Shown here in pieces: positions 54,329 to 62,410 of a stretch of 64,000 nucleotides of DNA. Positions within the stretch are counted from its first letter, which is position 1. Every line of letters begins with the position of its first letter. The stretch comes from Spirochaetia bacterium (GTDB lineage: Bacteria; Spirochaetota; UBA4802; UBA5550): assembly GCA_009885955.1 (NCBI GenBank), contig VFJS01000016.1, forward strand, positions 1 through 64,000. Direction: 5' to 3'. The notes under the pieces are model-generated. The model worked only from the letters and a program-made list of their open reading frames with translations, was not told the DNA's origin and made no database searches. Both the position numbers and the translations under genes were made by a program.

Positions 54329-54370
54329 TCGGATTCGGAAAATGACAGCATCATTTTATGGAGAAATATG

Positions 54371-54655
54371 ATGGACAAGCAGGAAATTTTAAATTTTTTA
54401 AGAAAGAATAAACCGGTATTCAAACAAAAGTATAATGTAGACAGGATTGGCCTGTTCGGCTCATACGCTTCAGACAGGCAAACAGAAAAGAGCGATATTG
54501 ATATTATAGTCTCAATGCCTTCAAGTTTTGATAATTTCTATGATCTGAAAGAATTTTTAGAATCAAATTTTCACTGCAGGGTCGATCTGGGGCTTGAAAA
54601 AAACATGAGGGATTTTATAAAAAAAAGTATTGAAAAAGAGATAATATATGTCTGA
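54371..54655 (+). CDS. MNT-type nucleotidyltransferase antitoxin
   Basis: 94 residues from the second of two adjacent ATGs; GGAG is seven bases upstream. The core motif is GLFGSYASDRQTEKSDIDIIV (GS-x10-DxD). In this class (partner of DUF86 HEPN proteins), the antitoxin AMPylates the HEPN toxin. The end overlaps the start of the HEPN remnant by eight bases. Unlike that partner, it appears complete. Confidence 0.88.
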   Translation: MDKQEILNFLRKNKPVFKQKYNVDRIGLFGSYASDRQTEKSDIDIIVSMPSSFDNFYDLKEFLESNFHCRVDLGLEKNMRDFIKKSIEKEIIYV

Positions 54656-54809
54656 GCGGGATATTACACTTTATATTGTCGATATTTTGATAGCGATAGA
54701 CAGAATAAAACGATACACTGAAAATTTTAATAACGCTTCTGATTTTCACCGCAGTGAACTTGAGTGGGACGCTGTGGTGAGGGCATCCGGTATAAAGGAT
54801 ACAAAGTGA
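54648..54809 (+). pseudogene. Truncated DUF86-type HEPN toxin
   Basis: Starting at the ATG 54648, 53 codons give MSERDITLYIVDILIAIDRI, then KRYTENFNNASDFHRSELEWDAVVR, the normal beginning of a DUF86 HEPN protein. At the point where the family reads NLEIIGEA, the sequence changes to ASGIKDTK and stops. About 60 residues with the RxxxxH RNase motif are missing. The break is at GTGAGGGCA, the same sequence as the right end of family C. Confidence 0.8.
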
Positions 54810-54830
54810 GGATACAGAAATTACTGACCT

Positions 54831-55478
54831 ATGGCAAATGAAACAATGATGAACCTCCTGACCCATGAAATAGAGCTGCTGAAGAAGACCGCTGCCCTCA
54901 CCGGCGGTATTGCCGCGGGCAAATCCACGGTAGCCGGAATTTTCAGGGAACTGGGCGCCTCCATTGTCGATACCGATGCCATAGCACGGGAGATTGTACA
55001 TCCAGGCGGCCCGGTGCTTGCAAGCATCATCAATGCCTTCGGAAAAGATTACCTGAAAACCGACGGTACCCTTAACAGGGAAATGATGAGGAGCGCAATA
55101 GTCCGTTCCGGGGAAAAGCGCCTTCTTCTGAACAGCCTTATCCATCCAGCCATAATGAACGAAACCCTGAGGCAGATTGGAGTATGCCTTGCACAGGGGA
55201 GTAATCCGGTTATTGCCGACATCCCCCTTCTCTTTGAAACCGGCTGGGACAATTTTTTTAGTGTCATTATCCTTGTATATGTACCAGGGGAACTCCAGGC
55301 TGAAAGGCTGATGAAGCGGGACTCCCTGGACAGGGCTGCTGCCCTTGAGACCATATCTGCCCAGATGGATATTGAAACCAAAAAGGGCCGGGCAAAGATT
55401 GTTATTGATAATTCCGGAACAATTGAAGACACAAGGAGGGCAGCTGAAGGGGTTTATAAAATTCTTACATCCTGCTGA
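54831..55478 (+). CDS. coaE: Dephospho-CoA kinase
   Basis: CoaE phosphorylates the 3'-OH of dephospho-CoA, the last step of CoA synthesis. 215 residues with the P-loop TGGIAAGKSTV preceded by an N-terminal extension of about 20 residues that most members lack, so the start could be further in. IVDTDAIAREIVHPGGPVL, HPAIMN, PLLFETGWDNFF (with Glu/Asp base) and RDSLDRAAALETISAQM are the typical blocks. Its 3' end overlaps the convergent gene by 14 bases. Confidence 0.94.
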   Translation: MANETMMNLLTHEIELLKKTAALTGGIAAGKSTVAGIFRELGASIVDTDAIAREIVHPGGPVLASIINAFGKDYLKTDGTLNREMMRSAIVRSGEKRLLLNSLIHPAIMNETLRQIGVCLAQGSNPVIADIPLLFETGWDNFFSVIILVYVPGELQAERLMKRDSLDRAAALETISAQMDIETKKGRAKIVIDNSGTIEDTRRAAEGVYKILTSC

Positions 55479-56679
55479 TTTTTTTTGACGGCTTCTTCGG
55501 GTCGTCATTGCTCAGGTAGTTCACCGCGAGGGTAATAATCCTCTTTACCCGGGAATTTTTTTCGGTTTTCATGGCCTTCATAAGTTCGGGAAGCGCCGGG
55601 AAATAATCATAAAATATCATTGTCTCAGCAGTTTTTTTTCTTATCGCCGGGGATTCATCATTTATGAGGCCCATGAGTTTTTCCGGGAGCTCCACCGATT
55701 TCATGGTCTTTAATTTTTCAATGGTATCGATCCTGGTATCGGGAGAGGCTGATTTATTCCCCACGATCTCAAAGAGCCTCCTCTCCTCAGCCCTCCACTC
55801 CGGTGTAAATAGTACCTCTCTTGCGAATTTGGAGAAATTCTGATATCGAACAGGATAAAAGATTATTTTTCTTTTTGCCGCAATGCGCACCATCCTGGGG
55901 AGCATCCAGCGAAAACCCGGGGTGGCCTCTGGGTGTCCGGACAGGAGGAGGACTACTCCCTTCCCCTTCCTGGCCCTGAGTAAAAAGGTTTTTCCCGGGG
56001 AATCATCCTTGCCTTCAGGGCTTCCATGGTATACGTTCGATTCAAACTGCATAAGCTCCTCGTAACCGTAACCGTTTTCATCCTCCGGGATCATGAGGGG
56101 CCCGTTTGCATAGTACAGGTGGATTATTGACATCTTCCCGAATTCAGGGAAGTATTTTTTCCCCGTGTGGGTGAGCCTTACCCTTATGACTGCTTCGCCC
56201 CTGTCGCTGTTTCTCCCGAAATTGAAAACCGAGGCATTGACAAGCTTAAGACTGTACCCTGGCATGTTAAAGTCGTAGCTCTGGCCGATAAAGGCCCCTG
56301 CGCATATGCCGATATATCCCCCCCCATTTTCCACGAATTCCTTAATCTTGTCCCTACCGGCAGGGTTGAGGCTGTCTGACTGCCCGCCCCCGCTTCCGCC
56401 CGGGAATATTACCACGTCTATGTCGTTCAGGACGCCGTTTTCAATATCCTTGGAAAATATGAGTTGGACAGAATTTTCCGGTTCAATGGATTTTAAGATA
56501 TCGGCTATCACGTTCGTGTAGTCAATTTCATTTCCAGGGTAAAGGCCCACTCCCTGGTCTGAATAGATGGCAACTCGTATAATATCGCTTTTATGGATGG
56601 CAGATGATTTGGAATGAGGCGCAAGATATGCCCCGAACATAAGAAAAAGTAAAATGACGATGTAGATGCTTTTTTTCAT
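55465..56679 (-). CDS. Secreted amidotransferase-like protein with HEAT-like repeats
   Basis: 404 residues. An N-terminal signal or anchor helix is followed by a class-I glutamine amidotransferase-like fold of the biotin-ligase-N type: IRVAIYSDQGVGLYPGNEIDY, VVIFPGGSGGGQS, NGGGYIGICAGAFIGQS (nucleophile-position Cys), and KGVVLLLSGHPEATPGFRWMLPRMV. Residues about 300-395 look like helical HEAT-type repeats (NKSASPDTRIDTIEKLKTM; NDESPAIRKKTAETMIF; MKTEKNSRVKRIITLAV). Members of this family are predicted to be exported; enzymatic activity is unproven. Function unknown. Confidence 0.75.
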   Translation of the reverse strand: MKKSIYIVILLFLMFGAYLAPHSKSSAIHKSDIIRVAIYSDQGVGLYPGNEIDYTNVIADILKSIEPENSVQLIFSKDIENGVLNDIDVVIFPGGSGGGQSDSLNPAGRDKIKEFVENGGGYIGICAGAFIGQSYDFNMPGYSLKLVNASVFNFGRNSDRGEAVIRVRLTHTGKKYFPEFGKMSIIHLYYANGPLMIPEDENGYGYEELMQFESNVYHGSPEGKDDSPGKTFLLRARKGKGVVLLLSGHPEATPGFRWMLPRMVRIAAKRKIIFYPVRYQNFSKFAREVLFTPEWRAEERRLFEIVGNKSASPDTRIDTIEKLKTMKSVELPEKLMGLINDESPAIRKKTAETMIFYDYFPALPELMKAMKTEKNSRVKRIITLAVNYLSNDDPKKPSKKISRM

Positions 56680-56736
56680 TTCCCATCCTTTTTCTTGTAA
56701 GAAAAAGATTTCATCATGCGGTTACAGGCGAACATA

Positions 56737-58626
56737 CTATTTTGCCTCCCCTTTTTTTACTGCAATGGCAATGGCTTTTAATACGTCCTTTTCTGAATAC
56801 ATATCCCTCAGGCAGACCGGATTTTCAAAATGTTTTCCTGCCGGGAAAACCGCGAGAAAGGGAATGGACCGGCTTTGGAGTTTTACCAGCAGTTCCCGTG
56901 CCGGGATGTTGCCGTGGGTCAGGTCTGCTTTTATGAAATCAATCCTGTTTGCAAGCATTTCATTTTCAACCATCGGGGTCTCAAGGGACAGTTTCTCAAC
57001 AAGTTTGCAGTTAGGGCACCAGTCAGCTGTAAATTTCACCATTGATATGATACCTTTATCCCTGTTTTCCCTGAGCCTTTCCAGGCTGAAATTGTTTAAT
57101 GAAATGCTGCCGGTCTCTTTTTTTACATATAAATAATTAAATGAAAAAAGATAACCAACCGTCAGCAGCACAATCAGCGTAATGGAAGATGTCAATCTTC
57201 TTCTGCCGGGATTCGCAAGCGATCCGTATTTTCCAAACTGCCAGAAGGCCAGCGCTATGAATGCGAGATAGGTTACCATGGGAAGGATTTTTTTTTCTTC
57301 GAGAATGGTTATCAGGTATATCACCGTGAACAGGAGGAGGAACCCCATAACCGCTTCAAAAGTCCTTGTCCATTCTCCCGGTTTCGGGATGCGGTTTATC
57401 AGGTCGGGTTTGAAAGAGAGAAATATATAAGGGGCAGCCATGCCCGTGCCAATGCTTACGAATATGATAAAAATTGTCGCCGCCGGCTGGGCAAGTGTCC
57501 ATGCCAGGGTCCCTCCGAGAAAAGGGCCGCTGCAGGGTGTTGCCATGGCCGTTGCAAGGAGCCCTTTGAAATAGGCATCGGCATAGGGGTTCTTCATGTT
57601 TTTTGAGGCCCTGCCGATAAATGACGGGGCATTGATTGTAAATATCTCAAACATGGAGAGCGCCAGGGCAAAGATAATGGAAGCGAGTATGATGATAAAG
57701 AGACTGTACTGAAACAGGTCTCCCCAGTTGTGCCCGAAAAATGCCGCCAGGACAGCGAGCCCGATAAAACTTGTGATAATCCCCAGGGAAAAGACAATTC
57801 CCTGCCTGGCGATTTGGCCCCTGTCCTTTCCTGAATATTTCATGAAGCTCATAACCTTCAGGCTCACGACCGGAAGGACGCAGGGCATGAAATTCAGTAT
57901 GAATCCTGCGATGAGGCCGAAGATGATGGCTTCAAGTATCCCGGCCACACTGGAAGTTTCCATGAAGCGGGGGGTAAAGGTTTCGTTGATGAGTTCTGCC
58001 TGCAGAGGCCTTTTTTCATCTTTTTTTTCATCAACCGTATTTTTTAGCGGTCCATCACCTGTTCCCGATTTCAATCTATCAGAGGGCGGCCTGGAGCCCT
58101 TGAACTGCTCAATAATATCCAGGCTGTAAACGGCGGCCCTGTTTTTGTCCGCGCTGATTTCTATCACAACGCTCATGTCAAAGTTTTTCGGAATGCATGA
58201 CGAATCATTGCACATGAGGATATCAAGATTAACAGGAATTTTATGCGTCCCCGGCACAGCTTTTCCGGAAATTGCAAAGGGGATAAAGATCAATGTTTCA
58301 CTGCTGTAAATCCAGGTGTATTCCTTCTCCCCTTTAGCCAGGTGTTTTTCAGGATTCAGGAACCTGGCTTCACCGAAGGTGATTGCCCCGCCCCAGGTTC
58401 CGGATTTAATTCCGGCAGCGGTTTCCCTGCCGGTGCCCGGGCCCTTCGGGTTGCCATAGATGTAATGGCCCGCAGGCATTTCCACCTTCAGGGCAATGAA
58501 GGATTTTTCCCCGGGCTGTACGGCTATGCTACCAGGTGAGGGATACGCATTGAATTCTGAATATTTTTTTTTACACGAAAACGGTATAAAAATTATTAGA
58601 AATAATAGTATTATTCTTCTGACCAT
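56737..58626 (-). CDS. dsbD: Thiol:disulfide interchange protein DsbD
   Basis: The ATG at 58626 starts a short signal peptide with the lipobox-like FSCKKK; an in-frame ATG at 58680 gives a longer, unlikely leader. About 629 residues. An N-terminal DsbD-alpha-like domain (LKVEMPAGHYIYGNP; ILMCNDSSCIPKNFD) is followed by eight transmembrane helices with the two redox cysteines (NFMPCVLPVVSLKVM and TPCSGPFLGGTLAW). The C-terminal thioredoxin domain has FTADWCPNCKLVE (CxxC). It carries electrons from cytoplasmic thioredoxin across the membrane to reduce periplasmic disulfides. All the expected Cys residues are there. Confidence 0.92.
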   Translation of the reverse strand: MVRRIILLFLIIFIPFSCKKKYSEFNAYPSPGSIAVQPGEKSFIALKVEMPAGHYIYGNPKGPGTGRETAAGIKSGTWGGAITFGEARFLNPEKHLAKGEKEYTWIYSSETLIFIPFAISGKAVPGTHKIPVNLDILMCNDSSCIPKNFDMSVVIEISADKNRAAVYSLDIIEQFKGSRPPSDRLKSGTGDGPLKNTVDEKKDEKRPLQAELINETFTPRFMETSSVAGILEAIIFGLIAGFILNFMPCVLPVVSLKVMSFMKYSGKDRGQIARQGIVFSLGIITSFIGLAVLAAFFGHNWGDLFQYSLFIIILASIIFALALSMFEIFTINAPSFIGRASKNMKNPYADAYFKGLLATAMATPCSGPFLGGTLAWTLAQPAATIFIIFVSIGTGMAAPYIFLSFKPDLINRIPKPGEWTRTFEAVMGFLLLFTVIYLITILEEKKILPMVTYLAFIALAFWQFGKYGSLANPGRRRLTSSITLIVLLTVGYLFSFNYLYVKKETGSISLNNFSLERLRENRDKGIISMVKFTADWCPNCKLVEKLSLETPMVENEMLANRIDFIKADLTHGNIPARELLVKLQSRSIPFLAVFPAGKHFENPVCLRDMYSEKDVLKAIAIAVKKGEAK

Positions 58627-58753
58627 GACTGGGACACGATATAAATTTAACCGGAAAATACAATAACTTTTGCTGATCATATGCCAAATTTTTCACCGGG
58701 CTCAAATCAGTTAGGCCGTTATGCATATATTATAACAATAATGATTAAAAAAG

Positions 58754-59656
58754 TCAGCTTTTTTTTGGAAGAAATTTTAGCGGATTCTGAGGTTTTCCTG
58801 CATAATCTATCTGGAAATGGAGCTTTTTTTCAACCGGGTCTATTTTTCCGATCTCCCTTCCCGCGTTTACAGACTGGCCCTGTGTGACACAGATTTCGCC
58901 CAGGTTTGAATAAACCGTGGCATATCTGTCGGAATGTTCAACGATTATATACTTTCCGAATCCCCGCATTTTTCCGATTTTTTTAACTGTTCCCCGGGAT
59001 GATGAAAGAACCGGGGACCCGGGTTTGCCGAAAATTATCAGCCCTATGGATTTGACGCCGTTTGCCTCGTCACTTTTATATTCCATAACCCTGTTCACAG
59101 GCCAGCTGAACCGGGGAACTTTGGCCGGTGTGGATGCATTCCTGTCTCCTTGAACAGGTTTTTCCACCCGCAGACCATTTGTTCTGCAGCCCGGTATTTT
59201 CAGAACCATGTCCCTTGTAAGCCTGGCATCCATGGCGAGGCCGTTGCATGAGGCAAGATCATTCATGGACAGGTGGAGTTTTTTTGATATCCCGTACAGG
59301 GTGTCCCTGTTTTTTACACGGTATGTTGATCCATTCCTCTCATCAGCCCCCCTGCTTTTATTTTTTTTTAATGGGCCGCCAGTCTCATTTTTGTGTGTAC
59401 TTCTTTCTTTATAATAATTTTCATAGGAATCATTGATTGAATTGCTTTTTGTATCCTTTTCATCTGGAATTTTTATCTCACTGATGCCGGGCCTGTAATC
59501 ATTCCAGCCGTGCCCGGTTTCACCTGTATCCCTGAATGCCACATCGGTGCCTGCTCTTACCCTTTCGCCGGCCCATGATAATGATGGAATTATCAATACA
59601 GCGATTAATAATATCCTTACAGGTATGAGGCATATTGACTCAACAGGTCTGTCCAT
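58754..59656 (-). CDS. NlpD-like LysM and degenerate LytM protein
   Basis: 300 residues. A signal peptide and a variable spacer lead to a LysM domain (YRVKNRDTLYGISKKLHLSMNDLASCNGL) that binds peptidoglycan. The C-terminal part is an M23/LytM fold: KPGSPVLSSSRGTVKKIGKMRGFGKYIIVEHSDRYATVYSNLGEI and LHFQIDYAGKPQNPLKFLP. The zinc ligands of active M23 peptidases are incomplete: no HxxxD at the first site, and the H of YxHL is replaced by Asn (YSNL). It is therefore probably an amidase activator in cell separation, like NlpD or EnvC, not a hydrolase. Confidence 0.85.
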   Translation of the reverse strand: MDRPVESICLIPVRILLIAVLIIPSLSWAGERVRAGTDVAFRDTGETGHGWNDYRPGISEIKIPDEKDTKSNSINDSYENYYKERSTHKNETGGPLKKNKSRGADERNGSTYRVKNRDTLYGISKKLHLSMNDLASCNGLAMDARLTRDMVLKIPGCRTNGLRVEKPVQGDRNASTPAKVPRFSWPVNRVMEYKSDEANGVKSIGLIIFGKPGSPVLSSSRGTVKKIGKMRGFGKYIIVEHSDRYATVYSNLGEICVTQGQSVNAGREIGKIDPVEKKLHFQIDYAGKPQNPLKFLPKKS

Positions 59657-59778
59657 ATATTTACCAGTTTACCCAGATAAGGGGAATAGGCGAAATTTTT
59701 GAATAATTTCCCCTTAATCATTATATCGGCCTCATTTCCTTTATAGTTGAGCATAATAATTTTTTTTTGATTTTACAA

Positions 59779-59833
59779 TTGCAGCCCGGATGGAACGATA
59801 TTGAAAAGGAAAAATTTAATATCAGGGCTGCAA
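59779..59833 (+). promoter_or_regulatory. Structured element in the purA leader region
   Basis: TTGCAGCCC (59779-59787) pairs with GGGCTGCAA (59825-59833). GATATT and AATATC pair inside, making a long two-part hairpin. It lies about 95 bases before the purA start. I recognise no riboswitch. The rest of the spacer shows nothing else. Confidence 0.5.
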
Positions 59834-59928
59834 ATTGGAGCTGCGGCATATGAAAAAAGCTTGTTATTTTAATAATGGTATAGATACTGTCATAAATGAG
59901 AATTATTATGATCTATGCAGAGGTATAG

Positions 59929-61197
59929 ATGGGCTGTAATGTTGTTATAGGTTCCCAGTGGGGTGATGAAGGCAAGGCCAAGATGGTCGATTATTTTACC
60001 AGGGAATCTGATATAGTTGTAAGATACCAGGGCGGCGCCAATGCAGGACACACCGTTGTCGTGGGAGGGAAGAAGTATGTTTTTCATCTTATCCCATCCG
60101 GAATTCTCCATAAGGACAAGATCTGTGTCATCGGGAACGGCGTTGTTCTTGACCCTATTCAGTTTCTGAAAGAGGTTGAGACGCTTGAGGAGCAGGGGTT
60201 CAATGTAAAAAAAAGAATTTTCATATCAGACTGCCTCCACCTCATACTCCCGTACAATATCGACCTTGACAGGGAGATGGAATCGATGAGGGACGACAAA
60301 CTGGGGACCACATTCAGGGGAATCGGGCCCAGTTATGCTGATAAATGCCTCAGGATCGGGATACGGGCAGGTGATATCTTCGACGAGCAGCAGCTGAAAT
60401 TGAAAATTGACAATGTGCTTAAATTTAAAAATCTCCAATTCGAAAAGATGTTTAACACTGAAGGCTACACCCCTGCAAAAATTTTGAAACTGTTAAAAAA
60501 TTTCAGGATAAAGGCCGGGGATATGATAAAAAATACCCAGCGCTATCTGCATGAATCCCTGTCTAAGGGAAAGAATATACTCCTTGAAGGCGCGCAGGGA
60601 TACGGCCTCGATGTTGATCACGGGACCTATCCCTATGTAACATCATCGAACCCCACTATTGGAGGAGCGCTTCTCGGCACCGGGTTGAATTCGTTCAATA
60701 TAAATGAAGTCATTGGTATTTCCAAGGCCTATGTCACCAGGGTGGGAGAAGGCCCCTTCCCGACGGAAGACAAAGGGCCTGACGGCGACCGCCTCAGGGT
60801 TAACGGAAGTGAATTCGGATCCACAACCGGGAGGCCCAGGAGATGCGGCTGGTTTGATATAGAACTAATAAAACTTTCTGCAAGGATAAACGGCTTTACC
60901 GGCATTGCCCTGACAAAGATTGATGTGCTCACCGGATTTAACAGCATTAAAATTGCCACCGGATACAAAATTAACGGAAAGGATACGGGATATTTTCCAT
61001 CAGCCGATCTGGATAAGGCTGTTCCAGTGTATGATGAACTTGAAGGCTGGGAGGAAAATTTAAGCAAATGCAAAAAATATAAACAGCTTCCCAAGGCCAC
61101 AAGAAATTACATTGAGTTCATTGAAAAGAAAAGCGGCGTCCCTATAACGGTAATCTCAGTCGGCCCCGACAGGGAAAATACCTTTAAAAAGGAGTAG
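59929..61197 (+). CDS. purA: Adenylosuccinate synthetase
   Basis: PurA joins IMP and aspartate with GTP, the first step from IMP to AMP. 422 residues. The N-terminus is NVVIGSQWGDEGKAKMVDYF, where the usual second Gly of GDEGKGK is Ala. GGANAGHTVV has the catalytic His. DKLGTTFRGIGPSYADK, EGAQGYGLDVDHGTYPYVTSSNPTIGG and GEGPFPTE follow in order. AGAGG precedes the ATG. Two tRNA genes follow after a short spacer. Confidence 0.95.
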   Translation: MGCNVVIGSQWGDEGKAKMVDYFTRESDIVVRYQGGANAGHTVVVGGKKYVFHLIPSGILHKDKICVIGNGVVLDPIQFLKEVETLEEQGFNVKKRIFISDCLHLILPYNIDLDREMESMRDDKLGTTFRGIGPSYADKCLRIGIRAGDIFDEQQLKLKIDNVLKFKNLQFEKMFNTEGYTPAKILKLLKNFRIKAGDMIKNTQRYLHESLSKGKNILLEGAQGYGLDVDHGTYPYVTSSNPTIGGALLGTGLNSFNINEVIGISKAYVTRVGEGPFPTEDKGPDGDRLRVNGSEFGSTTGRPRRCGWFDIELIKLSARINGFTGIALTKIDVLTGFNSIKIATGYKINGKDTGYFPSADLDKAVPVYDELEGWEENLSKCKKYKQLPKATRNYIEFIEKKSGVPITVISVGPDRENTFKKE

Positions 61198-61222
61198 AAT
61201 ACCTAATTTTTTTTATTTTTTG

Positions 61223-61251
61223 TTGACAGTGGGTACCCCTTTCAGTAATTG
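61223..61251 (+). promoter_or_regulatory. Candidate promoter of the tRNA genes
   Basis: TTGACA at 61223-61228 is followed at 17 bases by TAATTG (61246-61251), a weak -10, with the tRNA starting 17 bases further on. A T-run before it might end the purA transcript. Confidence 0.4.
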
Positions 61252-61267
61252 GTATTTCTACGCCTTT

Positions 61268-61340
61268 GAGGCGCTAGCTCAGTCGGTAGAGCAACTGCCT
61301 TTTAAGCAGTGGGTCCAGGGTTCGATTCCCTGGCGCCTCA
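61268..61340 (+). tRNA. tRNA-Lys (anticodon TTT)
   Basis: The acceptor stem GAGGCGC pairs with GCGCCTC. The D arm has GCTCAGTCGGTAGAGC. The anticodon arm is ACTGC-CTTTTAA-GCAGT, giving anticodon TTT. The T arm is CCAGG-GTTCGAT-CCTGG-like. The discriminator is A and the CCA is not encoded, so a CCA-adding enzyme is needed. Confidence 0.95.
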
Positions 61341-61359
61341 ATGATCAGTAGATTATTTT

Positions 61360-61432
<73 letters not shown>

Positions 61433-61448
61433 CATGGATGTAAAAAAA

Positions 61449-61482
61449 ATCAGGCGGAATTTTTTCCGCCTGATTTTTTTTT
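61449..61482. terminator. Intrinsic terminator after the tRNAs
   Basis: AATCAGGCGGAA, loop TTTT, TTCCGCCTGATT, followed by T8. A-runs on the other side let it act for the convergent gene at 61493 as well. Confidence 0.92.
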
Positions 61483-61492
61483 ATGCAGCTCT

Positions 61493-62044
61493 TTATTTTT
61501 CCGGTTTTTCAGGAGGCAGGTATCCCCATTTTTCATTGAGCATAAGGGAGTTCGTATCTTCGTAGTCAAGGTCAACTTCAACTGGAGTTCCCATGACCCG
61601 GGAGACGTAATCGGTAAAACTGTTTGTCAGACTGGTTATGTCATTGATTGACGCAAATTCGATAATCCCGATTACGGTCTTAATATCGAATATCTCCTTC
61701 ATTTTGCTGTTCAATTCAATTCCTTTTTTCCGGTCATAATCAGCCTCTTTCATTACCTTATCAATCCTGGTGTAAAATGAGTACCAGTCATTTATCGGCT
61801 TGTTCTGCGACGCAACGGTATAATTGGTCAGCGCTACATGATTGATTGTAAGTGAATAAAAAATTTTGCTGTAAAAGGACTGGAAGAACCCGTAAAAGCT
61901 TTCCCCGGCATCATTAAACCGGCCTTTGATTATAAGGATGTCATTGAAATCCCCGCTCACCAGCCTTTTAGCTTTTTCCATGTTCCCGTTGCAGAATTTT
62001 TCCGCCATTGCTATTTTTTTAAAAAAACCAGGTGTTCCCATCAT
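61493..62044 (-). CDS. Hypothetical cytoplasmic protein
   Basis: 183 residues, no signal peptide. AGAGGA is seven bases before the first of two adjacent ATGs. The sequence is mostly helical (FFKKIAMAEKFCNGNMEKAKRLVSGDFNDILIIKGRF; WYSFYTRIDKVMKEADYDRKKGIELNSKMKEIFDIKTVIGIIEFASIND). No family is recognised. It shares the terminator with the tRNA pair. Confidence 0.7.
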   Translation of the reverse strand: MMGTPGFFKKIAMAEKFCNGNMEKAKRLVSGDFNDILIIKGRFNDAGESFYGFFQSFYSKIFYSLTINHVALTNYTVASQNKPINDWYSFYTRIDKVMKEADYDRKKGIELNSKMKEIFDIKTVIGIIEFASINDITSLTNSFTDYVSRVMGTPVEVDLDYEDTNSLMLNEKWGYLPPEKPEK

Positions 62045-62214
62045 GTTTTTTTCCTCTGAAATAGAAAATAATAATATGAAGTTTCACTAATCATAGGGAA
62101 AATGCGCAATAGTTTTTTTATGAGACATGAAATTTTTACCTTGTCCTGGGGAATAGGAATTTTTCATTATTTTTGCAGTTCAAGGGATCAGTCCACATTT
62201 TTTGTGTAAGATAT

Positions 62215-62360
62215 TGGGGATAGGGGGATGGAGGAGATAGGGAGATGGAAAAAATATTTATAATTAATAAGTCATTAATGCATACATTAGAAATTTCATG
62301 TCTAACTTCCAGTACACTATTATTTATCCCCATATCTCTACCATCCCCCTATCCCCCTTT
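62215..62360. repeat. Inverted-repeat element with GGGGGATGG / CCATCCCCC arms
   Basis: GGGGATAGGGGGATGG (62217-62232 region) and CCATCCCCCTATCCCCC (62341-62357) are inverse copies, each with a second half-site (GATAGGGAGATGG and CCCATATCTCTACC). The centre is about 90 bases of AT-rich sequence. It fills the spacer before the radical-SAM gene. Only one copy is in this window. Confidence 0.75.
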
Positions 62361-62410
62361 CTTATATTTTTGTTGGCAGAAGTGGGACTTATGAGAGAAG
62401 GGTTCAGATA

